A DNA stretch of 64,000 bases from Chionoecetes opilio (Eukaryota; Arthropoda; Malacostraca; Decapoda; Majidae), in the NCBI GenBank assembly GCA_016584305.1, contig JACEEZ010007182.1, forward strand, positions 78,501 through 142,500, written 5' to 3'. The position numbers and the translations under genes are program-made. Under the pieces are notes generated by a model. The model worked only from the letters and a program-made list of their open reading frames with translations, did not search any database and was not told the origin of the DNA. Positions 1 through 13,194 of the stretch are shown in pieces. Each line of letters starts with the position of its first letter. Positions within the stretch are counted from its first letter, which is position 1.

Positions 1-150
1 TCTTCCCCATCCATGAATTTATCCAGACTCCTTTTAAAGACCCCAATAGACTCCGCATTGACTACCTGACGACTGAATCCATTCCAATCATTCACCACCC
101 TATTTGTGAACCAGTTTCTCTCTATTTCCTTTTTAAATCTAAATTACGAA
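1..150 (-). mobile_element. Non-LTR retrotransposon ORF2 C-terminal remnant
   Basis: The minus strand encodes a peptide containing RVVNDWNGFSRQVVNAES and FKRSLDKFMDGE. This is the pattern that ends the reverse transcriptase ORF of CR1/Jockey-like LINEs. The window edge cuts its 3' UTR, which is seen in the copies at 5344, 19775 and 57700. Confidence 0.7.
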
Positions 151-396
151 AAAAAATATACATGTAAGAAGTTATACACTTGACAGCAAGCATGAGTGAC
201 TATAATTTTACACCTGCTTTGTTCAAGGAAACAGGCATGACACTAAGCTTTAAACCCATGATAGCATTTAAAGTCACAGTATTGGATTCAATGGATAACA
301 CAGGATTAGACATAGACAGCTCTGGATTAGACGTTCTGGTTCAGTGAGTTTGCCATCTTTAGTATAGGAAGAAAAACAGGACAGTGAGGAATTCTG

Positions 397-3102
397 GGTA
401 AATTTCCAGATGAACACCGAACTTCCTTTGGTTGATGAAACTTTTATTCTGGTGAGTTTTGATGAGTTTTGAATTAATCTGCTACCTGCTTCTGTCGCAA
501 ATCTTATAAAAAAAAATTTTGTGTGTGATTTGCAACAAAAATGACAGAAATACAAATTGAACCTAACCTAAGCGAACCTATACCTTAGTGCCGACCGGGG
601 TAATTTGGTCCTGGTTTTGACAAACTTTGATCTAGTTTCCATATCTATTGAAATAAACAAACAAAAATTTAATACAATCATAGGAGGGTCACTACCTATA
701 TGTCATTAAAGTTTGAACAAATTTCCATTATAGCTCTGTTAGCAATACACTGAGAAGTGCGGACCGCATTGTTACACTAAATGGGGTAAATCGGACCTAA
801 CTCTGGGGTAAATCGGTCCTATATAATTATAAAGAAACTTTTTTTTCTTCAAAATTTGACAAACCTCCAAAAACTGAAACAATGTTTCATACCTTGCCCA
901 TGGACATTATCAAACATTATGTGAGCTGTTCTTCACATTCTCTGGGGAGGCGGAAAAGATGACCAACACGCACAGTCGCACACGTTTGGGTTCCAGTCTT
1001 TGAGTTCCTAGTCTTTCTTCTTTTTCTAGGTCTATGTTAGTTTTTCTTTTATAATTTCTAGGCATTGTTATTTAATTTAGTATTATTTTACACTAGGGCC
1101 AGAATTCCCTACACAATTGGGAGTGCGGTTTCTGTTTACCTTATTGGATTCTAGGAAACATTCTCTCTATGAGCTTCCGCCACAAAACATTACTTTTGGA
1201 GATGACATGTTTGTTTACAGAGAGGCGAGAGACAAGTGTTTACGTGTGCCTCACTCTTCCTCTTGTGACCTGCATCGCCTCTGTTCTTACCTTGCCATGG
1301 GCACTTTTTAATGAGGATTTGGCTTTTGTTGGGAGATTAAAACGTGGGGTTAGATTAGATTAGGTTAGTGAGTCAAAAGGTTGGGTTAGGTTGGTTAATT
1401 TTCATATCTTCTATACCCTCTCCTTCACATAAAAAAATATTTTATATCTCCAAAAGTAGTGATTTGCGGAGGAAGCTCATAGAGAGAATGTTTCTTAGAA
1501 TCCATGGTATAAGTGCAGTTTTTTACCAATACACGCTGGGTAGTTTTAAATATCCTAAACGTTTCGTTTTCATCATAAGGAATATTTCTAACCCCTACAA
1601 CAGCTGGCGGAAATGACAAATAGCACAAGGGGGGTATGGGGGGCTAAACCCCCCCAGTGAGGTTAGGTTGGTAAATCTTTACACTAGGACCGAAATTCTC
1701 TACATTCTCGGGAGTATGCTTTGTTTATCATATTGGATTCTAAGAAACGTTCTCTCTATGAGCTTCCGTCACAAGGCACTTCTTTCGGAGACATAAGATG
1801 TTTTTAATAGGAAGGAGATCCGAGTGTATAGGAGATATGAAAATTAAACTAACCTAACCCCACCTTTTGACTCACTAACCTAACCTAATCTAACCTAACC
1901 CACGCTTTAACCTCCTAACTAAAGTCAAATCTGCATTAAAAAAGTGTCCACGGCAAGGGAAGAACAGAGGCGATGCAGGTCACATGAGGAAGAAGAGTGA
2001 GGCGCACGTAAACACTTGGCTCTCGCCTCCCTATGAACAACATGTCATTATCTCCAAAAGTAATGATTTGCGACGGAAACTCATAGAGAGAATGTTTCCT
2101 AGAATCTAATAAGGTAAACAGAAACCACACTCCCAATTGTGTAGGGAATTTCAGTCCTAATGTAAAATAATACCGTTAGGTTACGTAATCAATGCCCATG
2201 TTAGGTTAGTTAACTAGCAGGGAGGTATGTGGGGGCATAGCCCCCCACTTATGTCGGGAGAGTATTGGTTTATAGGAAGTATTGATTGAAACTGCACATT
2301 TACCGTATCCATTAAGGTAAACAGAAATCATACTCTCAATTGTGTAGAGAATTCTGGTCCTTGAGTAAAAATTTACCCTTAATTTATATACTAGCACCCT
2401 TAAACTAATTCCATATTAGCATGCAACAAGCTGAAATGAAAGAAACAAGTGCAAATAAGCAGTTAATCTTAATCCTCACCGTGATATGCCGTGGGGGTAC
2501 ATTACACTGGGTCCAATTTACCCCGCGAGTGTCACCGGGGTAAATACGGACCGAAACTGAGCATTGATCATACGAAAATGAGACAAGATAGAGCATTTCT
2601 GATATTTCCATGTTGAAGTAGAGGAAAAACACTCTATATACACTTATTTACAAGAATGTACTCCGTCTCGTATTTGAATCCCATGAAAGTTCGCCAAATC
2701 AGCTGATTTTGTAAACAAAATTTGCCACAACTTTTTTTTGCTGTCATTTTACTAATTTTCTATTTTGGTTCCTCGGTTCAGCTACATATCGATATTCATA
2801 TTCATATTAATACTAGAAATGTTAAAATGGTTGTTTTACTACATGGGATATTCAAAACTGTTACACTCTTATTTATAAAGAAACAAACACCAAAGCAAAG
2901 ATGGCGGTCCGAATAGAACCCGTCCGTTGGAAGGACCGGGTTACCCCGGTCGACACTACCTAACCTTTAGCTATAAAAAAAAAAAAAAAAAAAAAATTCA
3001 GACAGAATTGGTTAGCAGATCAATTCAAAACACATAAAAAATCATCAGAAAAAAATTGTTTCGTCCACCTAAGTGAATTCGGTGTTCATCTGGAATAATA
3101 CC
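397..3102. mobile_element. GGTA-end foldback MITE, copy 1, interrupted by a nested element
   Basis: The left arm (397-~585) starts GGTAAATTTCCAGATGAACA and the right arm (~2970-3102) is its inverse, ending TTCATCTGGAATAATACC. Between them lies the unrelated element at 586-2958. Target duplication is poor here (5 of 8 bases). Confidence 0.75.
586..2958. mobile_element. ~2.4 kb inverted-repeat element nested in the GGTA MITE
   Basis: It starts TAGTGCCGACCGGGGTAATT and ends with the imperfect inverse CCCCGGTCGACACTA. Internal arms (~1090-1400 and ~1860-2160) are themselves inverted copies. The 15-16 bp motif GGGGTAAATNGGACC recurs at ~595, 783, 804, 2508, 2536 and 2934. No transposase ORF was found. 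A second copy in inverse orientation lies at 52208-54006. Confidence 0.7.
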
Positions 3103-3283
3103 AAAGTCTGAGGCAACGATAGAATGGTGTTGTCTGTTGGTTTTAGCTGTACAGTGGGCAAGCAAAACTACCTCTTCATTTCCTGGGAACCCAATAGGTA
3201 TAAAATGCAAGATAAAAATTGACATGTATTTCTGCACTGGTACTATACTTTCATATAATACCCAATGTAGAGGCTTTGCTCAC

Positions 3284-3368
3284 CTATACATGACAGTGCA
3301 ATGCCATATCGGTATGCCTGATGGGTGAAGGTAGGTAAATTTCGCATATGCTGGTCTTGAGACGGCAT
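3284..3368 (-). CDS. Possible isolated coding exon of an unrecognised gene
   Basis: On the minus strand a strong acceptor (T-rich tract ending CTGTTTCAG) is followed at once by ATG, 28 open codons (beginning MPSQDQHMRNLPTF) and a strong donor (TATAG|GTGAGC). The segment ends in phase 1. I do not recognise the peptide. No convincing downstream exon was found: 397-3102 is filled with transposons, so a partner would have to lie left of the window or be hidden. It could be chance. Confidence 0.25.
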
Positions 3369-3694
3369 CTGAAACAGAAAAAAAGAATAATTAAAAGATA
3401 CATACCCTAGATTTTCTTTATTCAAGAAGCTATATCTAGTATGACTGCAACACTACCTATCAATTCCTAACATTTTTTTTTTTTTAGCTTCTTGAAAATT
3501 AAACACCTTGATAAATATTCTTAGAAATCAATCGACCACAAAATAAATCCATGAAATATGATCAGGAATAATAAAAAAAAATGATCCAAAATGTGACACA
3601 TAAAAAAAATAAAAAATAAATGATGTTGACAAAACAACACACATATGAGTCACTAAAAAAAAAGTACAGTACACTCACGTAATACAAGCATTGT

Positions 3695-3893
3695 TTAACT
3701 CTTTCACACTCAGATATTTCCTTTGCTATATAAAACCCTCTGTTGTTAGCCATAAAACTACGAAAAGTAACTGAAAATACCAAATTAGCTAGTGGACAAG
3801 GGTACTAAACAGGTCATATCTATATAACATTAAAAATTGTCTGATGGTAGGAAAATCGCAGTGGAAATTACGTTCTGGGCCTCAAGGGGTTAT
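3695..3893 (+). mobile_element. TTAA-flanked MITE, copy 1
   Basis: The left end is decayed (TTTAACTCTTTCACAC); the right end CTCAAGGGGTTAT is intact except for the flank. Internally about 12 bp shorter than the family. Confidence 0.8.
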
Positions 3894-4125
3894 ACAAGAA
3901 TTTGATGATACGAGATGCACGAATGTGCGCCCTTGTCCACACTAGAAGCAAAGGCTGTTCAATAATACCAGTTTTTGACATTGTGATTCCTTTCTGTATA
4001 ACTTAAATATAATTTCTTGCCAATGTATCCCTTAAATCACTTGATGGTGAGGTCAGGTTAATAACCCCTTGGGAGGGGGGTCTAGGGGAGCGATGCCCCC
4101 CTGATTAGTATGTTCAGATATATTA

Positions 4126-4380
4126 CCGTCAATAACACTATAGTCGTCAGTCACTCGCCACTGCACTAATGTCGCCAGGCACCATATATTACATAGTTTA
4201 GCATCACTACAGACTAGTATGTGCCACTGAAGAGGCATGCACTGTAGTTTATATTATATACATCACACTACATGTCTTCAGTGGCACATAAGTCTGTAGT
4301 GATGCTAAAATTCGTAATATTTGGCTCCTGGCGACATTAGTGCAGTGGCGAGTGACTGGCGACTATAGTGTTATCTACGG
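4126..4380. mobile_element. TA-flanked MITE (CCGTAGATAACA ends), copy 1
   Basis: Inverted arms of about 110 bp run from CCGTCAATAACACTATAGTC to GACTATAGTGTTATCTACGG and are flanked by TA on both sides. This fits a Tc1/mariner-type MITE. The unpaired centre holds an AT-rich spacer near 4240. Confidence 0.75.
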
Positions 4381-5055
4381 TAGATGTTCAGTGAGTTGTG
4401 AGGCACTTGTCAGGCACGCGGCCACGCCCCCTTCTGTATATCGGAGAGGCCCTCGGGAGCCACTCGCCACGATGCAGGATGTGAGCCGTCCTTGCTATAG
4501 CATTTTGATAGGGTCATTTAGGCCAAGAAAAACTAGTCAGTGTCACAGAATACGACCGCGCAGTCCTCGTCCATTTTTACCCACACTTTGGCAAGCGCTG
4601 AAAACATTAATAGTCTCCCTTGATATCAACATTTAAGCTTAACCTATGTCTAAAGCTTTAAGCACTATGTCTGTGGGCGAGGTAATGGTGCCTAGGCATG
4701 GCTGGTGAAGTCATGACACGCTCAATGTTTACAATAACTATTTGTGACTACTTGCCTGTCGTGCATTCCCGCAGTAAACACACCGTGACAGCCACACCCC
4801 CACTGCCTACACATAAAAGTTGATGATGAACATTGTAAAATAGAGTACCTTGCATGCAGATGTTGTGTTATCCGAGTTTAGGAATGTTAGCTGCCAGGGT
4901 CGTGCATCACCCAGCCTGACATTCCCTCCCTCCCTCGCCCCAGCACAGCAGCCACTGGCAGCCACTGTGACAGCACCGTCGCCTAAGTTCGCCTCTCATC
5001 ACCCACCTGAGAGGCCACAGAAAACTAGTCTTTTGTCTGCAGGGACTCTGCTATT

Positions 5056-5265
5056 TTAACCCCTTCACGGCCAGATCTTTCCCTGGCTATATGAAATCGT
5101 CTGTTGTTAGCCATAAAATTACGAAACGTGACTGAATATACCAAATTAACTAGTGGACAAGGATACTAAACAGGTCATAGCTATAAAACATTGATTATAT
5201 TCACTAAAAATCGTCTAATGGTACCCAAATTACAATGGAAATTAACTCAGGCCTCAAGGGGTTAA
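5056..5265 (+). mobile_element. TTAA-flanked MITE, copy 2
   Basis: Both flanks are TTAA. The left end is CCCCTTCACGGCCAGATC; the right end has lost part of the ACGTTCTGGG motif but keeps GCCTCAAGGGG. Confidence 0.9.
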
Positions 5266-5343
5266 CATCCACCACCACTACACCACCACACCTAACCCAC
5301 GGATAGTGTGTATTACTTGCACCTGTCAGGATCTTGCTACATC

Positions 5344-5464
5344 ACATAGATAAATTCATGGATGGGGAAGAGAGGTGGATATAGGTAGAGTTTAGTAACA
5401 GGAACTACCTCGTGTAGGTCTCGCGGCCTCTTGTAGCTCCCTTATTTTCTTATGTTCTTATGTT
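5344..5464 (+). mobile_element. LINE 3' end (same family as 1-150)
   Basis: The sense strand runs from the last codons (ATTCATGGATGGGGAAGAG) through the short 3' UTR to a TTATGTTCTTATGTT tail. The TTCTTATG repeat tail is typical of CR1-like 3' ends. Confidence 0.7.
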
Positions 5465-5816
5465 ATCACCTCACAGGGTTACACGAGTACATTTGTTAGA
5501 AAATTGTTCCTTCCACCTACCGTAGAACGTCCACCAATGTTCTTTTTCTTTTGAAATCCGTTTTTTTGACTCGAGCAGCGGTTCTTAAGCTGGGGGTCGT
5601 GGTTCATTACCTAGGGGATCGTGGGTCATTACCTAGGGGGCATGAGCCAAGAAAGAAAAAGGAAGAACTGTCAAGTATTTAACTTGGCTCGGCCTTCGCT
5701 TTAACATGAAGCTCGCTGCGAGGGTGAGCGAAGTGTGGGTGACAAACTCTGCGGTGACGCCTTGTCAGGTTTCACTTACACTTTAGACTTATGAAATATT
5801 TTATACTTTTTATTCG

Positions 5817-5893
5817 AAAAAAAATGCACTTAAAAAAATGCACTTCGATAAAAATGCACTTTAAAAAAATGCACTTTTAAAAAAATGCACTTC
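5817..5893. repeat. Short tandem repeat of AAAAATGCACTT
   Basis: Five imperfect units of 14-18 bp carry AAATGCACTT with variable A/T spacers. Confidence 0.85.
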
Positions 5894-6125
5894 TGTTAAC
5901 TCTGTGTCTTGTCCATCTGATATTCTCTTCTTCACCTCTCCAAAAGGTGTTTTGGTGTCTCCTCTGTCATGCACTCCTCATCTCCTCTGTTCTCTCCACC
6001 TCTCTCATGTCCTGCTCATAAAAAGGATGCCATCAGCATACGCTAAGTAACATCTAACCAAATATCTCGTTTTTTACAATAATTTTATGTTGGCCCCAGT
6101 CAGAGCTTATCTAATTTTTGTGAGG

Positions 6126-6156
<31 letters not shown>

Positions 6157-6529
6157 ACAAAAGGTATTTTGGATCCGGGGCTCTTCATAAAACACTCGAG
6201 ACTACACAACCCAATGCCCAGGCCTAGCTACACCCCTGCCCTTGATTAACCCTGCAAAGCTGTGTCTAGGTTAAGTCGCCCTTCTGCCGCTGCACGCCTC
6301 ACAGAAGTGTTCTAGGGTTAAGGAAAAAAACAATGTTCTCGATGCTGTAATATACAATACAATATTGCATTATAACATACAATACCCATACAATTTACGG
6401 GATACCTGAAGACAATCAACTAGACTATTAAGTAATATAGCCTAGTCTAGGCCTATTTGTTAATAGCAGTAATGACAGTGATAATCTGCGAGATGTAACT
6501 CATTCAAGACTCGATCTTGACTCTTGTCA

Positions 6530-6881
6530 CAGTATTTTTTTTTTTCTCTTTTTTTTTACATTTGTGCCTATAGCGCCTGTAGGCAGTGGTGACCCAGGGC
6601 TCGGATGGTAGGCTCTGGAGGTTCACTTGAGGGCTCTGATGGTTGGTCCTCGCCCGTGGTGGCGCAGGCAGGATTCTTATAGTGACGCCTGTGATTAGAG
6701 GCTCATGCCGCCCCCGTGTCCTCCGATGCACTCGCAATCGAAGGTAGAGTTGATAGGCAGGGCATGTGTGTGTTCTTAGGCCACTCGACGGTGCAGAAAG
6801 GTTTTGGGTTTCTTTGGGGATCGAACTCGGGTCACCGAGAACGCCAGTCGGAGACGCTAACCACTCCGCTACCGCCTCCCC
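6530..6881 (-). mobile_element. tRNA-derived SINE (family 2), copy 1
   Basis: Read on the minus strand, a tRNA-like head (GGCGGTAGCGGAGTGGTTAG and GAGTTCGATCCCC) is followed by a ~250 bp body and an A-rich tail. Other copies are at 32696 and 47365. Confidence 0.8.
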
Positions 6882-7403
6882 AAGTATACGTACATGGATA
6901 AGGGCTAGAAGCACAGGATGTCTTTGAAGCTAAATGAAATGGTTGTAGGAAACAGCTAAAGTTTAACTGACACTTTAACTAACAGGAAAAGTAATCGGCA
7001 TTACTTGACTAAAGAACAACTACAATAAAGATTGAATATTGTTTGAAGCACAGCATAAACAACATCAATCAAATTAAACTGTTCATAATGTCAGGAGAAA
7101 TCTATTTCATGGCGATGAATACACTCGTTGATTGCCCCCGTGGCACAGCCAGCCAGTGACCAGTTACTCATCGATGGGGCTCGGTAGTTAAGGAAATTTC
7201 ATCTCCTATGTCTATTCAAATGTTAACTTTTACTTAACCAAAAATTTCTTATTTTTCTTTTCTTACTAAAGGATAGAATATGTATTAAAGATTATATTAT
7301 TCATGTACTATCTGCATTTTTATAAATTTTTTATACCTTACACCAGTTTAATACCTTTTGTAGTGTGGCATAAGACAATCTCTGGTCTTTCATGACAAGG
7401 ATC

Positions 7404-7406
<3 letters not shown>

Positions 7407-7431
<25 letters not shown>
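7407..7431. repeat. (CA)n microsatellite
   Basis: About 13 CA units directly upstream of the SINE head at 7434. Confidence 0.95.
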
Positions 7432-7433
<2 letters not shown>

Positions 7434-7434
<1 letters not shown>

Positions 7435-7732
7435 GGTACTCCGTGGTGTAGGAGAAGCACGCTCGGTTCACAACCGAGAAGTCCCGGGTTCGATCCCTGG
7501 ACGGAGCGGAAACAGATGGGTCGTTTCCTTAAAAAACCCTAGCCCCTGTCCACCCAGCAGTGAATGGGTACTGGGTGTTAGCCGGGGTTTGTGACCTGCT
7601 CTCCGGGGTGCTGGCTTCGGCCAACACTAAGCACTAAGGATGAATGATAAAAATGTTGATATGGAGACGGGGCCACACGAGCATTGCTCTGGCCCTGTAA
7701 AATACAACTAGATGAATACAACTAGATGAATA
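7434..7732 (+). mobile_element. tRNA-derived SINE (family 1), copy 1
   Basis: The head has an A box, an anticodon-like arm CTCGG-TTCACAA-CCGAG and a B box GGGTTCGATCCC. A conserved body follows (CACCCAGCAGTGAATGGGTA, CTGGCTTCGGCC). The 3' tail is two units of ACAACTAGATGAATAC. The inverse copy is at 54184-54387. The body shows this is a SINE and not a tRNA gene. Confidence 0.85.
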
Positions 7733-8749
7733 CACACACCAGTACACCTGTGGCGGGTCTAAGGGAGGCGACGGCCACCCTAGATCCTCGTCAACGATCT
7801 AACGAGGATTTCACTGTGTTTTCAATTGTGTTTGTATAAATTATCGTTTATATGTTTGTCGTGTTTATATACAGTTTTATATTTACATGTAATTGGCGAT
7901 TTCATAGTTTCATTTAAGAATTAAGATTTATCTGTGCATAGCATCATCACAATGCATAATTATTGCATACTGCATTTCATTACACTTATTTCTAACATTT
8001 ACCATCGTTAGGGTTCGCTACTCCATGACCACCCAAAGCACTAGATCCGTGTCCAACCTTGGCCAACCCAGTCAAAGTTTTCTGGCAGTGCCATTGACAC
8101 ACACACACATACAGAAGACTAGACAAAGAATCAAATTTTGCACCCGTGGTTAACTGATCTGCATTACTGAAGATTCCATACCTGAGTAGGGTTAATCCAC
8201 TTCAAAGTCAAAAAACATAGATTTAAAAGTGTTAAATACATCGAGAAATGTAATCAAATGAAAATAAAGAATGAAAATTATTTAAGTTGTCCATGAGCAG
8301 ATTTGTGTAGAGACAAGTATTTACAGCAGCTGCCCTGTTTGAACGGCCACACAGCAGTTACCGCATCACACATAAACTGAAGCTATGATTTTTTACGTAG
8401 CCAACATAAAAGAAAAAAAAATGGATTTCAGGAACTTCCGCTTCCACAAGGGACTGACAAGGGACTGGTATGAGATCAACTTTTATATGAGTACTTGTAG
8501 TGTAACAGATGAATGTAAGCAATCACACTAGCCTTCTTAAGAACACTACCGAAATACTATAGGGTTTCATACTCTGAGTCTTGACCAAGAATAACAAATA
8601 TTGTAATTCCTGATGACTTTAGAATAATATGTAAACTTCTACACGACAATAAATATGTGTTTTGATGAGGATAGCTGCTGTGAGGAAAATATATGATCAA
8701 AAATCTAATATATTCACCCTAGTAATTGAACATCACAGTTGTGTTGACA
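7733..8749. other. Spacer beyond the TMEM62 stop
   Basis: No coding potential was seen. It holds an 8 bp-stem hairpin (ATCCTCGT...ACGAGGAT) near 7782-7809 and AT-rich sequence. The TMEM62 3' UTR should lie in its right part. Confidence 0.5.
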
Positions 8750-11700
8750 TCACAGTGGACTCCAAGACGTGTGTGTTGGACTCTTCTCAGTCTGTTCCTC
8801 CTGCAGGGCCGTGATGGGTTGTGACGCCCACACCTGAGCCGCCTCCCTGCAAACAATAGCCTACATGTCAAGTCAAGTATTTTTATTTCCTATCATAATA
8901 CCAGTACGTTTATTTGTTTGTAATGTTTTTTATATTTATTTTACGTAGTTATTATATTCAGTAATTATGCAATGTTATTTTTCCCTCCTCGTTCCTGTCC
9001 CCCTCTTTACAGGAACTACCACGTGTAGGTCTCGCGGCCTCTTGTAGCTTCCCTATTTTCTTATTTTCTTATGTTCTAATGTTCTTAACCCCTTCACCCC
9101 CAGATCTTTCCTTTGCTATAAAAAATTGTCTGTTGTCGAGCCATAAAAACACGAAAAGTAACTCAATATACCAAATTAGTTAGTGGAGCAAGGGTACTAA
9201 ACAGGTCATATCTATAAAATCATGCTTATATTCACAAAAATCGTCTTATGGTATACCCAAAGTACAATGGAAATTACGTTCTGGGCCTCAAGGGGTTAAG
9301 TTATATTTTTTATTATGGGAGAAAAATCACGAGGAATAAGTCAGTGGATCTCCGTAGCTGACAGGAAAATTGTACAATCATAATTCATAAGACAACAGAG
9401 ATAATGTGAATTGCGTCAAATTAGCGACCCAACTCTGCTGCAAATGTTTTGAAGCACCACTACCAGAATCCGGATTGCACCCATGCAGCTACAGACAAGG
9501 CCTTCCTGCTCCTTTTCCTTTATGTATCATTACAATGTGTTTCTGTGCCGCCCCAGCCGTGGATCCAGGGAGTAACAGCAAGTGCCTTCTTAACCGCTTG
9601 AGGCCCAGAACGTAATTTCCATTGTAATATAACCACCATTAGATGATTTTTTATGATAAGCAATGTTTTTTTTATAGATATGACCTGTTTAGTATCCCTT
9701 TCCACTAGCTAATTTGGTTTATTTAGTTACTTTTTGTAATTTTATGGCTAAGAACAGACGATTTTTTGTATACCAAAGGAAAGATCTGGGTGTGAAGGGT
9801 GATTTCCTGGAGGCCTACCACTTACCTCTGCAAATCAAAACTAGGCAGTGCAAAGGGTGTTTTATTTGAGCAACAGAGTTGGTTATCTGATATATGGAAT
9901 ATCACTCGAACTTCACTCCAGTTTCATGCATGCATTCATCATCAAAGATTAAAATTTTCCTCTTCAATGCATGAAATTCAACATCAATTCAATATCATGT
10001 TTGTATCTCACAGTTCGTGCTTAACCCCTTGAGGACCAGAACATAATTTCCATTGTAATCTGGGGTACCATTAGACGATTTTTAGTGAATATAGGTAATA
10101 GTTTATAGCTATGACCTGTTTAGTATCCTTGTCCACTGGCTAATTTGGTATATTCAGTTACCGTTCGTAATTTTATGGCCCCACAAGACATTTTTTTATA
10201 GCAAAAGAAAGATCTGAATCTCAAGGGATAATACCAAAGGGATGTGATGACATGACCATTTAAGTTTGCCTCTCCATGACAGAACTATCAACTATCCTCA
10301 CCTCAAAATGTCTTTATGGACTGTGGTGGCCTGGTACCACAATATCACTCCCAAAATTGCCGACCAGGTGCGCAGTGGACCCAGAAAGAGAGCCATGGTT
10401 CCGTAGGCAATCCAGAAGAAGTAGGCGGTGATCATCTGCATGAGGAAGAACAAATTTTTTTAACATTTCAAACAAAAAACAAAGAATTAAAAAAATAACC
10501 TTAACAAGAACTCAGTGATCATGCCAACCACCCACCTGGAAAGAGACAATGAGGAGGGGGAACACGTGGCAGCAGAGGTAGCGAGGAATACTGCGCACTG
10601 CCCCAACATACAACGACCGATACCTGAAGGCGAAGAAATAATATAATACTGTTAATGTATGCATATTTATATATAATTTCAGACATTTTAACCCCTTCAC
10701 GTCCAGATCTTTCATTTTCTATATAAAATCATCTGTTGTTAGCCATAAAATTACGAAAAGTAACTTAATATGCCAAATTAGCTAGTGGACAAGGATACTA
10801 AACAGATCATATCTATAAAACATTGCTTATACTCATTAAAATTGTCTAATGGTAGCCAAATTACAATGGAAATTACGTTCTGGGCCTCAAGGGGTTCAAG
10901 GTTCTCAGTACCAACCATCTGGGTACAAATATTTTCCCACTCCAGCATTACTGAGTTACCTGGATTCAACACAGTGTGCGACGGCAAAGATGAGAGGCAG
11001 CTGGAAGGTCAGCATCTGGGAACAAATATTTCAAATACACATAAGAACATAAGAACATAAGAAAATAAGGAAGCTACAAGATCACCAATGTCAAACCATC
11101 TTTTGAGCCTTACAAATATATATTTATAAATCTAAAACCTGTCATCTGAACAAAATGATTTGCAGGAAAAACAACCATGACAAGTCCTTGACATGGAAGT
11201 CTGAGATAGGGACCAACTAAAGTCCCTTAATGTAAGTATTAGGGAGTAGAAGATCTGATCAATTGTTACAAATCACATTTCTTTGTATTTCAATGCAAAT
11301 AAACTTTAGTCATTATAAGATTGTACTGAGAGAAAATGCTGCTCCCAGGGCCATCAAAACAGTATTGGCAAGCTAAGTATTGCCCATCCGGTAATTGTGA
11401 GATATCCTCACAGAAATTCTACCCATATTAACCCCTTCACACCCAGATTTTTCCTTTGCTATATGAAATAGTCTGTTATAAGCCATAAAATTACGAAAAG
11501 TCACTTAATATACCAAATTAGTTAGTGGACAAGGATACTAAAAAGGTTATATCTATAAAATGTTGCTTATATTCGCTAAAAATCGTCTAATGGCACCCAA
11601 ATGACAATGGAAATTACGTTCTGAGCCTCAAGGGGTTAATAATCAATTAGTACAATAATAGTGATAGTCTTACCTGGACAAATCCATAAGCATAAGTCAA

Positions 11701-13161
11701 TGAGCCTGGCAGGTAACTTCTATTAACAAAGATGCCCCATGCAAACACCACGCCAGTGTGATTCTCTATGACTTCTCCAACAAACCAAGGCCCTGAAATG
11801 AAACGCTCTTAGTAATGAAAACCAAACTCATAGTGGTACTCTGGTCCATGAGTTAAGTCTAATGGCTATTACAAGTTGCCATGCTAAATACTGTATAGGT
11901 TGACATAAAAGGGAACTTGACATGTAGGAAAACCCCTAGATTTTCAAGTTAAAATGTAAGTTTTGTAACAACACCTCACCTCACTTACAACACCTCTTTC
12001 AAAACATTGTATCTCAAGTACACTTCTTACAAAGAACTACTGTGTTCATAAGTAGGGGAGCTCCTGTATATGCATAACCATACAACTACATAAACACCAA
12101 GTTTGTACCACTGTCTCACCAATAGGCATGTAGACGGCCGTCACAACCAGCGGCCAGAAGAGCCGGTCCACCGACACCAGGATCCACAGTTTGCGCAGCC
12201 AAAAATTGAAAATGTTCCATCTTAGTCGTGGACGAAGCATTTGTTTTTCTGAAACAAGGATGAAAGTTGTGGTAGTGGTTTATACTTGATGCAATCTCCT
12301 TCCCTTCTGAACTGTGGCTGCCTTGGAACCTCCAATCTGTTGGTTTTTTGCCACTTTACTCTTTACTGTGCAGTGGCCACTCTACCCAGCAAGTCACATG
12401 AGTTGCGAGATCCTTACAATATGAGTACTCAAATGAGGGCTGAGTCATTGCTTCCGAGCTTCTTGTAATGAAGGAAGTGAGTTGCCAAAGGCCACTAATA
12501 TAAAGCCGAGAAAAAACACGTTGAGGAAGTTAAAAACATTAGACACAAAAGATCATCACTTCATAAAAAAATATAATATCAGTGTCTTAGGCTCATTAAA
12601 CACAATTCCACGACTGTTGTAATTAAAAAAATCTAAGGCATCAGGTCCATAAAAGAGGCTTGTATATAAGTAATGTATAATTAACTTTATGTATGTTATG
12701 TTAAGCCTAATAAAACAATCAATCAATCAATCAATTAATCATCAGCGGGTTGGCCGTGTGTGGCCGGGCGTGTGTCTTACCGAGGGCCAGGCGGTGCAGG
12801 TAGCGCAGGAGGCACAGGGGCAGCACACACACGCCCACCATGGTGCCAAACAGGAACTGAAACTGAAAACATACAACAAAATAAAAACTGTAATATGTAA
12901 AGAAAAAAATAATGATAAAGCAGTAAATAATCATAACTATCAACTACTTCATAATTGTTCAGAATAAGTTGCATATCAACCAGATGCAGTTTTGAGCGAG
13001 CATGAAATTAATACATTATTAAATTGACGGGTCATTTCTCTTAACAACAGTGGTCCCTCGTAAGATGAACACTTGAAACAATATTATGAGACACAGTGAC
13101 ATGAATGGATACTTCTATGTGATTCTTTTTTTCTTTCTACATCACAAAGGACTAGCCAAGG

Positions 13162-13194
<33 letters not shown>

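Noticed and set aside
6504..6914. 136-codon minus-strand frame
   Set aside because: Lies across a tRNA-derived SINE; similar frames appear in the other copies because of shared repeat sequence.
7434..7506. tRNA-Val(CAC)-like gene
   Set aside because: The cloverleaf is partial, and the sequence continues into a SINE body that recurs at 54184-54387.
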